Of a stretch of 56,355 nucleotides of DNA, positions 15,700-25,703 are shown in pieces. The position numbers and the translations under genes were made by a program. Source of the stretch: Candidatus Poribacteria bacterium (GTDB lineage Bacteria > Poribacteria > WGA-4E > WGA-3G); NCBI GenBank assembly GCA_003635315.1, contig PYJD01000002.1, positions 1 to 56,355 of the forward strand, written 5' to 3'. How positions within the stretch are numbered: position 1 is the first letter of the stretch; every line of letters begins with the position of its first letter. Under the pieces are notes generated by a model, which saw nothing but the letters and a program-made list of their open reading frames with translations, was not told where the DNA came from and did no database searches.

Positions 15700-17811
15700 G
15701 TGTCGGACAAAAATCAAAAGGTGTCAAGCCGAACAACCCTATCCAAAACTCGTAATATCGGTATCATGGCTCATATTGATGCTGGTAAAACTACTGTAAC
15801 TGAGCGTATCCTATATTATACGGGGAGGGTATATCGGATCGGCGAGGTTGATGATGGCACGACCACAATGGATTGGATGGTACAGGAACAGGAACGCGGC
15901 ATTACGATAACCGCTGCGTCAACAACTTGTTCTTGGAAAGACCATCATATTAATATTATAGATACACCTGGACATATTGATTTTACTGTTGAAGTAGAAA
16001 GGTCTCTAAGAGTTTTGGATGGAGCTGTTGCAGTATTCTGTGCAGTTGGCGGTGTGGAACCACAATCTGAGACTGTGTGGCGACAAGCAGATAAATACGA
16101 GATTCCACGGATTGCCTTCATCAATAAGATGGATAGAACGGGGGCAGATTATTTTCGTACAGTTGCAATGATGGGCGAACGGTTAGGAGCAACTGTTGTA
16201 CCCCTTCAAATACCAATTGGATCAGCTGAACAATTTAAAGGTATTGTTGACCTTATATCGATGAAAGGTCAACTGTGGGATGAAGGAAGTCTTGGAACAG
16301 TGATTCATGAAACCGATATTCCCTCTGAGATGGAAGAAATGGCGAAAGAATATCGTGAACACCTCATCTCTGTAATAGGTGAATGTGATGATGAACTTGG
16401 AGACAAATATCTTACAGGTGTTGAGTTTACCCCAGAAGAAATTAAAAATGGTTTGCGTGAAGCTGTTATAAAGGATAATGTTGTACCTGTTCTTTGTGGT
16501 ACAGCACTCAAGAACAAAGGTGTTCAACCATTATTGGATGCTATTATTTCATATCTGCCTGCACCCACGGATGTAAAAGCTGTTGTAGGTATTAATCCTA
16601 AGACAGAGGAAGAAGAAGCCAGACCTGCTGAAAAAGATACCCCATTCTGTGCATTAGTATTTAAAATTACGACTGATCCACATGTTGGTAAACTTACATA
16701 TTTGCGAGTTTACTCCGGTGTCCTCAATAAAGGGGATACAGTCTATAACAGTAAAACAGAAAAATATGAACGGATTGGTAGGTTAATGCAGATGCATGCT
16801 AATAAACGTGAAGAACATCAATCCGTAGCTGCCGGTGATATTGTGGCTGCGATTGGCTTAAAAGATTTAAGTACGGGTGACACAATTTGTGATCCTAAAG
16901 CACCGATTGCTTTAGAAACAATGGAGTTTCCGCTTCCTGTGATGTCGGTGTCAGTAGAACCCCGTTCACAATCAGATATTGATAAACTAAATCTTGCGCT
17001 TTCAAAATTGGCTGAGGAAGATCCAACATTTAAAATACATCAAGATCCAGATACAGGACAGACACTTTTATCTGGTATGGGTGAGCTTCACTTGGAAATT
17101 ATAGTAGATAGACTTGTAAGAGAGTTCAACGTTTCTGCTAATGTTGGTTCCCCAGAAGTCGCATATCGAGAAACATTATTGAAACCCGTTAAGGCAGAAG
17201 GTAGATTTGTACGGCAATCAGGTGGTAAAGGTCAATTCGGCCATGTAGTTATTGAGGTCACCCCACTTGAAAAAGGTGCGGGTTTTGAATTCATTGACGA
17301 GACTAAGGGTGGCGTTATCCCACAAGAATATGTTCCTGCTGTAGAAAAGGGTATACAAAATGCGATGAATACAGGTACATTAGCGGGTTATCCGGTGGTT
17401 GATGTAGGGATACGTTTATTAGATGGTTCCTACCATCAAGTAGATTCTTCAGAAATGGCGTTTTCAATAGCTGGATCGATGGCGTTTAAGGAGGCATCCA
17501 AGAAAGCTGGATCAGCCTTACTTGAACCTGTGATGGCAGTAGAAGTTATTGTTCCTGATGAGTATCTTGGGAAGGTGATCGGTGATCTCAATTCTCGACG
17601 TGCTCATATTAAAGACACAGTTGCGCACGTTAAATCTCGAATTCAAGTAATTCAAGTAGAAGTGCCACTATCTGAAATGTTTGGTTATGTAAAATCACTT
17701 CGTTCACTAACGCAGGGACGGGCAAACTATACTATGGAATTTGCACATTATAGAGAAGTTCCTACGAGTGTTGCGGAGACATTAATCTCAAACACAGAAA
17801 CAGCATCGTAG
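15700..17811 (+). CDS. fusA: Elongation factor G (canonical copy)
   Basis: 703 residues; the GTPase that drives tRNA-mRNA translocation. P-loop AHIDAGKT, switch [10 protein letters not shown], switch [10 protein letters not shown] and NKMD are all present. Domain IV, which enters the A site, has canonical tips: [10 protein letters not shown] and [13 protein letters not shown] with the conserved His. This makes it the likely true translocase of the two EF-Gs in the window (the other is at 49310). Start GTG at 15700 with AAGGAG upstream. Followed by tuf after 250 bases. Confidence 0.97.
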   Translation: MSDKNQKVSSRTTLSKTRNIGIMAHIDAGKTTVTERILYYTGRVYRIGEVDDGTTTMDWMVQEQERGITITAASTTCSWKDHHINIIDTPGHIDFTVEVERSLRVLDGAVAVFCAVGGVEPQSETVWRQADKYEIPRIAFINKMDRTGADYFRTVAMMGERLGATVVPLQIPIGSAEQFKGIVDLISMKGQLWDEGSLGTVIHETDIPSEMEEMAKEYREHLISVIGECDDELGDKYLTGVEFTPEEIKNGLREAVIKDNVVPVLCGTALKNKGVQPLLDAIISYLPAPTDVKAVVGINPKTEEEEARPAEKDTPFCALVFKITTDPHVGKLTYLRVYSGVLNKGDTVYNSKTEKYERIGRLMQMHANKREEHQSVAAGDIVAAIGLKDLSTGDTICDPKAPIALETMEFPLPVMSVSVEPRSQSDIDKLNLALSKLAEEDPTFKIHQDPDTGQTLLSGMGELHLEIIVDRLVREFNVSANVGSPEVAYRETLLKPVKAEGRFVRQSGGKGQFGHVVIEVTPLEKGAGFEFIDETKGGVIPQEYVPAVEKGIQNAMNTGTLAGYPVVDVGIRLLDGSYHQVDSSEMAFSIAGSMAFKEASKKAGSALLEPVMAVEVIVPDEYLGKVIGDLNSRRAHIKDTVAHVKSRIQVIQVEVPLSEMFGYVKSLRSLTQGRANYTMEFAHYREVPTSVAETLISNTETAS

Positions 17812-17853
17812 TGAATAATTGAATTTAGATGTTGTAAGCCTATAATGGCAATA

Positions 17854-17946
17854 GACCGATATATCGGTCAGAGTATATGAAACGGCAAAGCTGAGCGATT
17901 TAAACTCATTCGGCTATATATTGATAATGTCCGAATACATTCGGGC
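17854..17946 (+). promoter_or_regulatory. Palindromes in the fusA-tuf gap
   Basis: GACCGATATATCGGTC (17854-17869) is a perfect 16-base palindrome. Further on, GTCCGAA (17929-17935) pairs with TTCGGGC (17940-17946; one G.U pair) around a 4-base loop. The second hairpin lacks a T-run. Either could be an operator or mRNA structure setting tuf expression; no clear separate tuf promoter was found. Confidence 0.45.
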
Positions 17947-18061
17947 ACGGTTGATGCACTTAGTAAGTCTATTTTGGACAACTATGAACATAGATTCAAC
18001 TCAGGTTAAGCGATTTTAGCAACTTTTATACCTAAACCTATATATTGGAGTTCGGACAAAA

Positions 18062-19261
18062 ATGGCAAAACAAGCATTTGAAAGGACAAAACCACACGTT
18101 AATATTGGGACGATCGGCCACGTTGACCATGGTAAGACTACACTTACGGCAGCAATTACCATGGTTTTATCAAGACTCGCGGATAAAGACTATGTCATGA
18201 CTTATGAAGACATTGATAAAGCCCCCGAAGAAAAAGAACGTGGTATTACGATTAACACAGCACACGTTGAATATGAGACTGAAAACCGACACTACGCTCA
18301 CGTCGACTGTCCTGGACACGCCGATTACATCAAGAATATGATTACCGGTGCTGCACAGATGGATGGTGCCATTCTTGTTGTTTCTGCAGCAGATGGTCCA
18401 ATGCCACAGACACGTGAACACGTACTCTTAGCCAGACAGGTTAACGTTCCTTCTTTAGTTGTCTTTCTTAATAAGGCTGACATGGTGGATGATGAGGAAC
18501 TGTTAGAGTTGGTTGAGCTTGAAGTACGTGAGTTGTTAAACGAGTATGAATTTCCTGGTGACGATACGCCAATTATCGCCGGTTCCGCCCTTGAGGCAAT
18601 GGAATCAGCAGGTGATCCAACCAGTGATCAATGCCAACCCATACTTGAACTTATGTCATCTGTTGATGAATTCATTCCTGAACCAGTTCGTGATACGGAA
18701 AGACCGTTCCTGATGCCAATTGAAGACATTTTCACGATCAGTGGTCGTGGTACCGTTGTCACGGGACGTGTTGAAAGAGGAATTGTTGAAGTTGGAGATA
18801 CTATTGAAATCGTAGGACTCCGTGATACCCATGAAACTGTTGTTACCGGTGTAGAAATGTTCAATAAGTTCCTTGATGAAGGTAGAGCAGGCGACAACAT
18901 CGGTGCACTCCTGCGCGGTATCGACAGAGACGATGTTGAACGTGGACAAGTTCTTGCAGTACCTGGCTCAGTGACCCCTCATACCAAGTTTGAAGCTGAA
19001 GCGTATATTCTTACTAAAGAGGAAGGTGGACGTTGGAATCCGTTCTTTAGCGGTTATCGTCCTCAGTTTTACTTCCGTACAACAGACGTTACTGGCGAAA
19101 TGAACCTTGAAGAAGGTATTGAAATGATTATGCCAGGTGATAACGCAAAGATCACTGTGGAACTATCAAAACCGATTGCTATGGAAGAGCAACTTCGCTT
19201 CGCTATACGTGAAGGTGGACATACAATCGGAGCAGGTGTTGTCTCTCAAATCATTGAGTAA
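18062..19261 (+). CDS. tuf: Elongation factor Tu
   Basis: 399 residues; delivers aminoacyl-tRNA to the ribosome as a GTP complex. Motifs: GHVDHGKTT (P-loop), [17 protein letters not shown] (switch I), DCPGHADY (switch II with the catalytic His) and NKADMVD, followed by the two beta-barrel domains ([22 protein letters not shown] onward). TTGGAG lies 7 bases before the ATG. It is the last gene of the str group, and rpsJ begins 190 bases later. Only one tuf copy is in the window. Confidence 0.97.
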   Translation: MAKQAFERTKPHVNIGTIGHVDHGKTTLTAAITMVLSRLADKDYVMTYEDIDKAPEEKERGITINTAHVEYETENRHYAHVDCPGHADYIKNMITGAAQMDGAILVVSAADGPMPQTREHVLLARQVNVPSLVVFLNKADMVDDEELLELVELEVRELLNEYEFPGDDTPIIAGSALEAMESAGDPTSDQCQPILELMSSVDEFIPEPVRDTERPFLMPIEDIFTISGRGTVVTGRVERGIVEVGDTIEIVGLRDTHETVVTGVEMFNKFLDEGRAGDNIGALLRGIDRDDVERGQVLAVPGSVTPHTKFEAEAYILTKEEGGRWNPFFSGYRPQFYFRTTDVTGEMNLEEGIEMIMPGDNAKITVELSKPIAMEEQLRFAIREGGHTIGAGVVSQIIE

Positions 19262-19315
19262 CAAGGATGTCTTGTAACATCGGTGCCTTTGTCCGTTTGG
19301 TATAAAAAGTATCTA

Positions 19316-19388
19316 TGTATCTGGTCGAAGGTTCAAAACCAATAGGAAACTGACTAATAATTGGTCGAGATTACTTCTACCAGATACA
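19316..19388 (+). promoter_or_regulatory. Structured leader of the S10 operon
   Basis: TGTATCTGGTCGAAG (19316-19330) pairs with CTTCTACCAGATACA (19374-19388), 14 of 15 positions. Inside it ACCAAT (19338-19343) pairs with ATTGGT (19360-19365). The nested hairpin lies 63 bases before rpsJ, where E. coli has the L4-responsive S10 leader. No T-run follows. Confidence 0.55.
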
Positions 19389-19451
19389 GGTTAATTTTCA
19401 AAACATACTTACATAGGAACGCATTGTTACTTTTTGAAGAGGAGATAGGAA

Positions 19452-19763
19452 ATGGACAATCAGAAAATTCGTATTAGACTCAAAGCGTTTGACTACCGTT
19501 TGCTGGATCAGTCTGCCAAACAGATAGCAATAACAGCTAAGCAAACTCAGGCGAGAGTCTCCGGTCCTATTCCATTACCAACGAAAAAGCATATCTATAC
19601 TGTTCAAAGATCGACATTCAAAGATAAGAAGTCTCGAGAACAGTTTGAAATGCGTATTCATAAAAGGTTACTGGACATTCTTGAGACTGCCCCAAAGACA
19701 GTTGATGCGTTGATGCGTCTTGACTTACCAGCTGGGGTGGATGTCAAAATCACATTACTGTAA
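19452..19763 (+). CDS. rpsJ: 30S ribosomal protein S10
   Basis: 103 residues; S10 is a 30S head protein and doubles as the transcription factor NusE. The sequence is standard through [33 protein letters not shown], and [17 protein letters not shown] lies before the ATG. It opens the S10 operon and is followed by rplC after 14 bases. A nested hairpin lies in its leader. Confidence 0.97.
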   Translation: MDNQKIRIRLKAFDYRLLDQSAKQIAITAKQTQARVSGPIPLPTKKHIYTVQRSTFKDKKSREQFEMRIHKRLLDILETAPKTVDALMRLDLPAGVDVKITLL

Positions 19764-19777
19764 AGGGAACTTGGATT

Positions 19778-20434
19778 ATGATTAACGGAATTATTGGTAG
19801 AAAAGTTGGGATGACCCAGGTCTTTGAGGACTCAGGAAAAGCGATTCCTGTCACTGTTATTGAAGCTGGTCCATGCCCCATAGTTCAATTGAAAACACAG
19901 GAACGTGATGGTTACCAGGCTGTTCAGTTAGGATTTGGTAAACGCAAAGAGAATAAATGTAACAGTCCCAGACGTGGACAGTTTACAAAAGCAGGAATTG
20001 AGCCAGTGCAAGTTCTCAGAGAATTACCGGTTGATTCACTTGAGGATGTTTCTGTTGGTGATACTGTGGATGCAAGTTTATTCGCTGAAGGTGAATTGGT
20101 AGATGTGACAGGAACATCAAAAGGGCACGGTTTCACTGGGGTTGTTAAAAGGTACGGATTTAAGGGTGGTAGAAAGAGTCACGGGGGTGAACAGGATCTA
20201 CGTAGAACTGGTTCTATCGGTGCAAGTGCCACGCCCTCAAGAGTTTTTAAAGGTAAAAGGATGCCTGGTCGGTATGGTGCCAAAAGACATACTGTCCAGA
20301 ATCTACAAGTTATTCAAGCAGATGCAGAACGTAACTTGTTGGTTGTTAAGGGTGGAATTCCAGGACCAACTAATGGTCTTCTCCTTATAAGAAGGGCTGT
20401 TAAAGGTTCTGCTGAGAACAAGACTGAAGACTAA
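19778..20434 (+). CDS. rplC: 50S ribosomal protein L3
   Basis: 218 residues, near the usual 205-215. L3 is an early 50S assembly protein reaching the peptidyl-transferase centre. Typical segments: IIGRKVGMTQVF at the N-terminus, VTGTSKGHGFTGVVKRYGF, the loop SHGGEQDLRRTGSIGASATPSRVFKGKRMPGRYG (here SHGGEQDL, ASATP, KGKRMPGRYG), and VVKGGIPGP near the end. The gap to rplD (94 bases) holds an inverted repeat. Confidence 0.96.
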   Translation: MINGIIGRKVGMTQVFEDSGKAIPVTVIEAGPCPIVQLKTQERDGYQAVQLGFGKRKENKCNSPRRGQFTKAGIEPVQVLRELPVDSLEDVSVGDTVDASLFAEGELVDVTGTSKGHGFTGVVKRYGFKGGRKSHGGEQDLRRTGSIGASATPSRVFKGKRMPGRYGAKRHTVQNLQVIQADAERNLLVVKGGIPGPTNGLLLIRRAVKGSAENKTED

Positions 20435-20454
20435 CACGAAAAATAAATGTATTT

Positions 20455-20487
20455 ATACCCCGATAACTCCCATGGATAGCGGGGTAT
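20455..20487 (+). promoter_or_regulatory. Hairpin in the rplC-rplD gap
   Basis: ATACCCCG (20455-20462) pairs perfectly with CGGGGTAT (20480-20487) across a 17-base loop, 42 bases before the rplD start. No T-run follows; a role in mRNA processing or control is possible. Confidence 0.4.
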
Positions 20488-20528
20488 TTCATGCCAAGTT
20501 TGAGTATATCGGAGAATTATAAAGAGTT

Positions 20529-21167
20529 ATGGCAACATTAAACGTACACAATCGATCAGGGGAAGTCCTCCACGAAAAAGTTCTTGCTGACTCGTTCACA
20601 AATGTCGAAATCAATAATGCCGTTGTACATCAATGTGTAGTTGCATATCTCGCTAATCAGAGACGGGGTACAGCTTCGACGAAAAAACGCAGTGAAGTTA
20701 CAGGTAGTGGTAGGAAATTATATCGACAGAAAGGGACCGGTAGAGCACGTGTAGGAGATGCGGGATCCCCAATCCGAGTACACGGTGGTGTTGCATTCGG
20801 ACCAAAACCTCGTAGTTATCGTCAGAATACTCCTAAACAAGTACGATTACTCGGTTTAAAATCTGCGATATCAGATAGATTTCAAAATGATCAATGCCTA
20901 CTAATTGAAGATTTTAATCTTGAACGTCCCCGAACGAAAGATATTATTTCCATCCTAAATTCATTAAATCTTGATGGAAAAGTACTGTTTGTTCTTGGTG
21001 AACATAGTCCAAATATACATCTTTCTCTGCGTAATATACCTAAGGTGAACTGTTGTACTTGGAATATGCTGAATATATATGAGGTGTTGTGGCATGACAA
21101 CCTTGTGATAACGGAAAGTGCCGCAGAAAAACTGCAAGAAAAATTTACGGATCCTGAAGGGGAATAG
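20529..21167 (+). CDS. rplD: 50S ribosomal protein L4
   Basis: 212 residues; L4 lines the peptide exit tunnel and in E. coli represses the S10 operon. The tunnel loop is seen as RRGTASTKKRSEVTGSGRKLYRQKGTGRARVGDAGSPI (key parts: RRGTASTK, GSGRKLYRQKGTGRAR). The usual P-W-x-QK in the loop is LYRQK here. The C-terminus looks standard. rplW starts one base after its stop codon. Confidence 0.95.
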   Translation: MATLNVHNRSGEVLHEKVLADSFTNVEINNAVVHQCVVAYLANQRRGTASTKKRSEVTGSGRKLYRQKGTGRARVGDAGSPIRVHGGVAFGPKPRSYRQNTPKQVRLLGLKSAISDRFQNDQCLLIEDFNLERPRTKDIISILNSLNLDGKVLFVLGEHSPNIHLSLRNIPKVNCCTWNMLNIYEVLWHDNLVITESAAEKLQEKFTDPEGE

Positions 21168-21168
21168 A

Positions 21169-21468
21169 ATGAAAGATAAATATCAGGTTATTTTGAGACC
21201 CCATATTACTGAAAAGAGCACGATGCTTCGAGAACATAATAAGTATTCGTTTGTTGTGAGCAGAGATGCAACAAAAACCGATATTCGTCGGGCTGCTGAA
21301 GAACTGTTTGAGATTCAAGGGCGTATTATTAACGTTCATACCATGCAAGTACAGGGTAAAGTTAAGGGCAGGATGAATCGTTATCAACGTGGACGTCGTC
21401 CACATTGGAAGAAAGCTGTTATTACGGTAACAGAAGGAACGCGCATTCAGGTTTTCGAAAGTATTTAA
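21169..21468 (+). CDS. rplW: 50S ribosomal protein L23
   Basis: 99 residues; L23 surrounds the tunnel exit and is the docking site for trigger factor and SRP. The start is the ATG at 21169 (MKDKYQVILRPHITEKS, matching the family), with AAGGGGA just upstream, rather than a longer frame beginning inside rplD. The characteristic basic loop follows as VQGKVKGRMNRYQRGRR, and it ends ITVTEGTRIQVFESI. Part of the S10 operon. Confidence 0.95.
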   Translation: MKDKYQVILRPHITEKSTMLREHNKYSFVVSRDATKTDIRRAAEELFEIQGRIINVHTMQVQGKVKGRMNRYQRGRRPHWKKAVITVTEGTRIQVFESI

Positions 21469-21548
21469 TCCTATGCCAGTGTATATATATGTTCATTCCC
21501 ATCAATACTTGGATGGCATGAAGATTGTATAAATGAGAGGAATTGAGA

Positions 21549-22364
21549 GTGGCTAAAACATATTCACCTGTCACACCGAGTCGTCGGTTCATGACGGGAT
21601 ACACCTTTGAAGAGATTACACGTCAAAAACCTGAGAAGTCTCTTGTTAAGGGATCCAAGAAAAATGCTGGACGTAACAGCAATGGTCGGATAACTGTCCG
21701 TAGACGTGGTGGTGGACATAAACGTAAGTATCGTGTGATCGATTTCAAACGGGACAAATTTGGAATACCGGGAAAGGTCGCGGCAATTGAATATGATCCA
21801 AATCGTTCAGCACACATTGCCCTACTACACTATGCTGATGGTGAAAAGCGATATATCATTGCGCCAGTAGGTCTTCAAGTTGGAGACACAGTAACATCAG
21901 GTGAAGATTCTGAAATTAGTGTCGGAAATGCATTACCTCTTGAGCGAATACCGTTAGGTTCGTCTATTCATAATATTGAGATGCAACCTGGTAAAGGTGG
22001 ACAGTTAGTCCGGAGTGCTGGGGGAGCTGCACAATTAGTAGACCGTGAAGGAAAATACGCAAGGATACGATTACCCTCTGGGGAAGTTCGTCTGGTTCCA
22101 GTAAAAGCTATGGCAACGATTGGACAAGTTGGAAATGCGACAACGATCTCAATTGGTAAGGCAGGACGTTCAAGATGGTTAGGTAAACGTCCGAAGGTTA
22201 GAGGTGTAGCCATGAATCCTGTTGATCATCCACACGGTGGTGGTGAAGGGAAGAGTTCCGGTGGAAGACATCCCGTTACACCTTGGGGTGTACCAACGAA
22301 AGGCTATAAGACACGTAATCCCAAAAAGAAATCTGGTCGATATATTATGGCAAAACGTAAATAG
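21549..22364 (+). CDS. rplB: 50S ribosomal protein L2
   Basis: 271 residues; L2 is needed for subunit joining and peptidyl-transferase activity. The start is GTG at 21549 ([15 protein letters not shown]), with GAGAGGA about 8 bases upstream; a TTG two codons earlier is too close to that site. Key C-terminal stretch: [16 protein letters not shown], which includes the conserved His implicated in peptidyl transfer, then [14 protein letters not shown]. rpsS follows after 20 bases. Confidence 0.96.
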   Translation: MAKTYSPVTPSRRFMTGYTFEEITRQKPEKSLVKGSKKNAGRNSNGRITVRRRGGGHKRKYRVIDFKRDKFGIPGKVAAIEYDPNRSAHIALLHYADGEKRYIIAPVGLQVGDTVTSGEDSEISVGNALPLERIPLGSSIHNIEMQPGKGGQLVRSAGGAAQLVDREGKYARIRLPSGEVRLVPVKAMATIGQVGNATTISIGKAGRSRWLGKRPKVRGVAMNPVDHPHGGGEGKSSGGRHPVTPWGVPTKGYKTRNPKKKSGRYIMAKRK

Positions 22365-22384
22365 GTATATTAAGGAGAGATCTT

Positions 22385-22666
22385 ATGCCACGTTCAATTA
22401 AAAAAGGTCCTTATGTAGATGCAAAGCTTGCCAAACATATAGCAGAGATGGAACAAACTGGTAGTAAACGTGTTATACGAACGTGGTCAAGAAGTTCTAC
22501 AATTACACCAGAATTTGTTGGACATACAGTTGCTATTCATAACGGTAAGAAATTTTTCCCTGTGTATATAACAGAAAACATGGTTGGACACAAACTCGGA
22601 GAATTCGCACCCACTCGAACATTTCGTTCACATGCTGGTGGCGGTGGTGCTGGTGCAGCCAGATAA
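22385..22666 (+). CDS. rpsS: 30S ribosomal protein S19
   Basis: 93 residues, the usual size. S19 sits in the 30S head beside S13. Sequence is standard: [60 protein letters not shown] (only landmarks quoted: [12 protein letters not shown]). AAGGAGA precedes the ATG. A 133-base gap separates it from rplV, longer than in most bacteria. Confidence 0.96.
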   Translation: MPRSIKKGPYVDAKLAKHIAEMEQTGSKRVIRTWSRSSTITPEFVGHTVAIHNGKKFFPVYITENMVGHKLGEFAPTRTFRSHAGGGGAGAAR

Positions 22667-22753
22667 AGATTATTCATGAGTTACATCGGAATACGGTATT
22701 GTTTTTCCACGATACTGGGTATATTCTGATAAATTGTTAAGAGTCGTTTGAAG

Positions 22754-22786
22754 CAAGACATTACGCATAATATGCATAGAGTCTTG
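22754..22786 (+). promoter_or_regulatory. Hairpin just before the rplV ribosome-binding site
   Basis: CAAGAC (22754-22759) pairs with GTCTTG (22781-22786), with GCATAATATGC (22765-22775) able to fold inside. The structure ends 3 bases before AGGAGA of rplV and could modulate its translation. Modest evidence. Confidence 0.35.
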
Positions 22787-22799
22787 TTAGGAGATACTA

Positions 22800-23153
22800 A
22801 TGGAAGGAAGAGCAAAGATTCGTAACGTTTCGGTATCACCACGGAAAGCCCGTCTTGTAGCCGACTTAGTTAGGAATCAATATGTTGACGATGCGATGAA
22901 TCAACTGCTCTTTACAAATAAAGCGGCAGCACCGATTATACATAAGCTGATTCAATCCGCTGTAGCGAATGTTCAATACCAAGAACCTGGTGTAGAAATC
23001 GCTGATTTATACGTTAAAGAGATTCGTGTTGATGAAGGAATTACACGAAAATGGATTCGACCCCGTGCTCGCGGTATGGCAAATCGCATTTTGAGGCGAC
23101 GTAGCCATATCACAGTTGTAGTTGATGAGGAGACCGAGGATGATGGTGAGTAA
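22800..23153 (+). CDS. rplV: 50S ribosomal protein L22
   Basis: 117 residues; L22 extends a beta-hairpin into the exit tunnel. Landmarks: VSPRKARLVADLVR near the start, AAAPIIHKLIQSAVAN, and the tunnel hairpin VDEGITRKWIRPRARGMANRILRRRSHITVVV (key part: RPRARGMANRI). The hairpin tip is close to the family consensus (RxxPRAxGRAxxI). AGGAGA lies 6 bases before the ATG. Followed by rpsC after 60 bases. Confidence 0.95.
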   Translation: MEGRAKIRNVSVSPRKARLVADLVRNQYVDDAMNQLLFTNKAAAPIIHKLIQSAVANVQYQEPGVEIADLYVKEIRVDEGITRKWIRPRARGMANRILRRRSHITVVVDEETEDDGE

Positions 23154-23213
23154 ACATAGCCACCCCTATTCCTCTATTGTCGCAAAAGGGGTAATATCCA
23201 ACAGGAGGTTTGT

Positions 23214-24011
23214 GTGGGACAAAAAACTCACCCGCGTGGGTTACGCTTAGGAATAATTGAGACCTGGGATTCAAAATGGTATAGCGACAGAGATTATGCC
23301 CAATGGTTACATGAAGATTTTCAGATACAAAAATATATTAAACAGGAATTAATGCGGGCAGGAATTTCAAGAATTGAAATTGAACGGGTTGCTGAAAAAT
23401 GTAGAATCTATATACATACCGCCAGACCTGGCATTGTTATCGGGCGACGCGGTGTGGATTCTGAAAAGTTGACAGCTGAAATTGAAAAACTGATTGGTCG
23501 TACGGTCAGTATTGAAGTTAAAGAGATAAAAGTTCCAGAACTTGATGCTCAACTACTCGCTGAAGCAGTGGCAACGCAAATTGAACGTCGGACCAGCTTT
23601 AAACAAGCCATGCGTCGAAATATTGCTGTTTCGATGCAGGCAGGTGCACAAGGTGTGAAGGTTATGGTTAGTGGACGGCTTGATGGAAAAGAAATCGCAA
23701 GATCAGAGTCCAGCCTTGAGGGACGAGTTCCGTTACATACACTTAGAGCAAATGTCGACTACGGTTTTACAGAAGCAAACACTACATACGGGATCATTGG
23801 CGTAAAAACTTGGATCTTCAAAGGCGAGATCCTGGGTGTGCCAGAAGCTTTAGGTGGAGAACCTGAACAACGACGTCCACAGAGTGGAAGACGGAGATCT
23901 TCAGGGAATACACGTAATCAGAATCGCCGACAGGATAATCGATCATCGGGACCAAGGCAAGGAAATCGACGTAGACAGAGAGATCAGAACGACCGAGATA
24001 CCCAAAATTAA
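23214..24011 (+). CDS. rpsC: 30S ribosomal protein S3 with disordered tail
   Basis: 265 residues versus 230-235 usually. S3 lies at the mRNA entry and helps unwind mRNA. Core features: MGQKTHPRGLRLGI, the KH domain around IVIGRRGVDSEKL, and IGVKTWIFKGEI near the end of the fold. The extra length is a C-terminal tail of about 50 residues rich in Arg, Asn, Gln and Asp (from about residue 218), presumably disordered and RNA-binding. Start GTG at 23214 with AGGAGG upstream. Confidence 0.96.
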   Translation: MGQKTHPRGLRLGIIETWDSKWYSDRDYAQWLHEDFQIQKYIKQELMRAGISRIEIERVAEKCRIYIHTARPGIVIGRRGVDSEKLTAEIEKLIGRTVSIEVKEIKVPELDAQLLAEAVATQIERRTSFKQAMRRNIAVSMQAGAQGVKVMVSGRLDGKEIARSESSLEGRVPLHTLRANVDYGFTEANTTYGIIGVKTWIFKGEILGVPEALGGEPEQRRPQSGRRRSSGNTRNQNRRQDNRSSGPRQGNRRRQRDQNDRDTQN

Positions 24012-24063
24012 CTAATTCTGGAGTTTATCTTCTGAAGATTGTTACTGATTAAGGAGATGTAAA

Positions 24064-24477
24064 ATGTTAATGCCGAAACGGGTGATGCACCGAAAGGTTC
24101 ACCGTGGTAAACGTCGGGGTAAACCGCAAAGTGGATCACAGATAAACTTTGGCGAATATGGGTTACAAGCTATGGAAGCTGGATGGATTACCAGCAACCA
24201 GATTGAATCTGGTAGGGTAGCCATCACTCGTGCTGTCCGTCGTGGTGGAAAAATGTGGATTAAGATATTTCCACATAAACCTGTCAGTAAGAAACCAGCT
24301 GAAACTCGTATGGGTGGTGGTAAAGGTGCTCCCGAATTTTGGGTTGCTGTCGTTAAACCTGGACGGATAATATACGAATTAAGTGGAGTTCCACGGGATG
24401 TCGCAAAAGAAGCTATGGAACGCGCCGCTCATAAATTTCCAATTAAGACCAAATTCGTTGCAAGAGGTGAGATATAG
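24064..24477 (+). CDS. rplP: 50S ribosomal protein L16
   Basis: 137 residues; L16 contacts the A-site tRNA acceptor end. The start [16 protein letters not shown] is characteristic, followed by [20 protein letters not shown] and the conserved [23 protein letters not shown] lies before the ATG. rpmC begins 2 bases after its stop. Confidence 0.96.
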   Translation: MLMPKRVMHRKVHRGKRRGKPQSGSQINFGEYGLQAMEAGWITSNQIESGRVAITRAVRRGGKMWIKIFPHKPVSKKPAETRMGGGKGAPEFWVAVVKPGRIIYELSGVPRDVAKEAMERAAHKFPIKTKFVARGEI

Positions 24478-24479
24478 AT

Positions 24480-24683
24480 ATGAAAGCTCATGAGGTACGA
24501 ACTATGTCTAATGAAGAATTGGAGAATGAATTGGAATCTCTAAAAGAGAATCTATTTAACCAAAAAGCAAGAGGTATTCTGGGACAGTTAGAAGACACAA
24601 CTCTTCTCAGCAAAATTCGAAAAGATATTGCACGGATCAAGACTATTCAACGTGCCCGTGAATTAGAAACCCAGGATGAATAA
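24480..24683 (+). CDS. rpmC: 50S ribosomal protein L29
   Basis: 67 residues; L29 is a two-helix protein by the tunnel exit, next to L23. The sequence is typical: the AHEVRTMSNEELENELESLK helix, then LFNQKARGILGQLEDTTLL and IRKDIARIKTIQRAREL. It starts immediately after rplP and has GAGGTGA overlapping the end of rplP as a ribosome-binding site. A 121-base gap precedes rpsQ. Confidence 0.94.
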   Translation: MKAHEVRTMSNEELENELESLKENLFNQKARGILGQLEDTTLLSKIRKDIARIKTIQRARELETQDE

Positions 24684-24804
24684 TTTTAATAGGACTATTC
24701 AGAGCGTTTAAACGTTACCAATAAATTTGGAATGTTTTATAACAGATTTTAGAATCTTACGCACAATATTGATATGAATGTTCCTAATAGAGGATAAATA
24801 CAAC

Positions 24805-25074
24805 GTGGAAAATAGAAGACACAAAAAAATCCGTACAGGTACAGTTATGAGTAATCGTATGGCAAAAACGGTGACAGTAGCCATAGTACGGAGTTATCAA
24901 CATCCACTGTACAGGAAGGTTGTGCGTTCGACCAAAAAGATTCTTGCGCATGACGAAGAAAATTCGTGCAACGTCGGGGATGTGGTACAGGTTATTGAGA
25001 GCCGTCCGCTAAGTCGACATAAACGATGGCGAGTGCAATCAATCATATCAGCTGCACAAACAGCGGATGATTAA
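24805..25074 (+). CDS. rpsQ: 30S ribosomal protein S17
   Basis: 89 residues; S17 is a primary 16S rRNA-binding OB-fold protein. The start is GTG at 24805 ([16 protein letters not shown]), chosen because AGAGGA lies 10 bases upstream and it gives the usual family length; an ATG at 24778 lacks a ribosome-binding site. Landmarks: [29 protein letters not shown], and the C-terminal [13 protein letters not shown]. Confidence 0.94.
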   Translation: MENRRHKKIRTGTVMSNRMAKTVTVAIVRSYQHPLYRKVVRSTKKILAHDEENSCNVGDVVQVIESRPLSRHKRWRVQSIISAAQTADD

Positions 25075-25094
25075 TTCGGAAGGAAGGTACTGCA

Positions 25095-25463
25095 ATGGTT
25101 CAGAATTATACTCGATTAACCTGCGCTGATAATACAGGAGCGAGAGATTTAATGTGTATAAGTGTTCTTGGTGGAACGCGCAGACGTTATGCTCGCGTAG
25201 GTGATATTATTGTTGCAAGCATAAAAGAAGCAGCACCAAACACACAGGTAAAATCTGGTGAAGTTGTCCGTGCTGTGGTGGTTCGAACAGCGAAAGAATA
25301 TCGTCGTCCCGACGGTTCTTATATTAAGTTCGATCAGAATGCAGCAGTTCTGGTAACTCCTGAGAATGAACCTCGGGGAACACGTATTTTTGGACCGGTC
25401 GCTCGTGAACTCCGTGAAAAATCGTTCACCAGAATCGTTTCTCTTGCACCAGAGGTGATTTAG
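25095..25463 (+). CDS. rplN: 50S ribosomal protein L14
   Basis: 122 residues, exactly the typical length. L14 lies at the subunit interface. Sequence: [20 protein letters not shown] at the start (canonical VADNTGAR), [31 protein letters not shown], and [11 protein letters not shown] near the end. GGAAGG lies before the ATG. rplX follows after 9 bases. Confidence 0.97.
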   Translation: MVQNYTRLTCADNTGARDLMCISVLGGTRRRYARVGDIIVASIKEAAPNTQVKSGEVVRAVVVRTAKEYRRPDGSYIKFDQNAAVLVTPENEPRGTRIFGPVARELREKSFTRIVSLAPEVI

Positions 25464-25472
25464 GAGACGGAT

Positions 25473-25703
25473 ATGTCTAAAAAAAAGCTGCATATTAAAA
25501 AAAATGATTTAGTTGTAGTCTTGAGTGGTCAAGACAGAGGCAAACGGGGTGTCGTGTTGGAGATCTTTCCAAAGAAAGACAGAGCTATTGTTGAAGGTGT
25601 ACATTTCATAAAACGCCATTTAAGACCAAACCAAACTGGTCAAGGTGGTATTGTTGAGCGGGAAGGTACAATTCATATCTCAAACTTAAAGAGAGTTGAA
25701 TGA
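25473..25703 (+). CDS. rplX: 50S ribosomal protein L24
   Basis: 76 residues, shorter than the usual 100-105; the C-terminal beta extension after about residue 75 is absent. L24 starts 50S assembly. The KOW motif is clear: KNDLVVVLSGQDRGKRGVV, then RAIVEGVHFIKRHLRP. It ends right at the stop codon that also forms part of the rplX-rplE inverted repeat. GGAG lies 7 bases before the ATG. Confidence 0.93.
   Translation: MSKKKLHIKKNDLVVVLSGQDRGKRGVVLEIFPKKDRAIVEGVHFIKRHLRPNQTGQGGIVEREGTIHISNLKRVE

Noticed and set aside
20142..21604. Long shadow frames inside rplC, rplD, rplW and rplB
   Set aside because: They lie in other frames of certain ribosomal protein genes and lack start signals.
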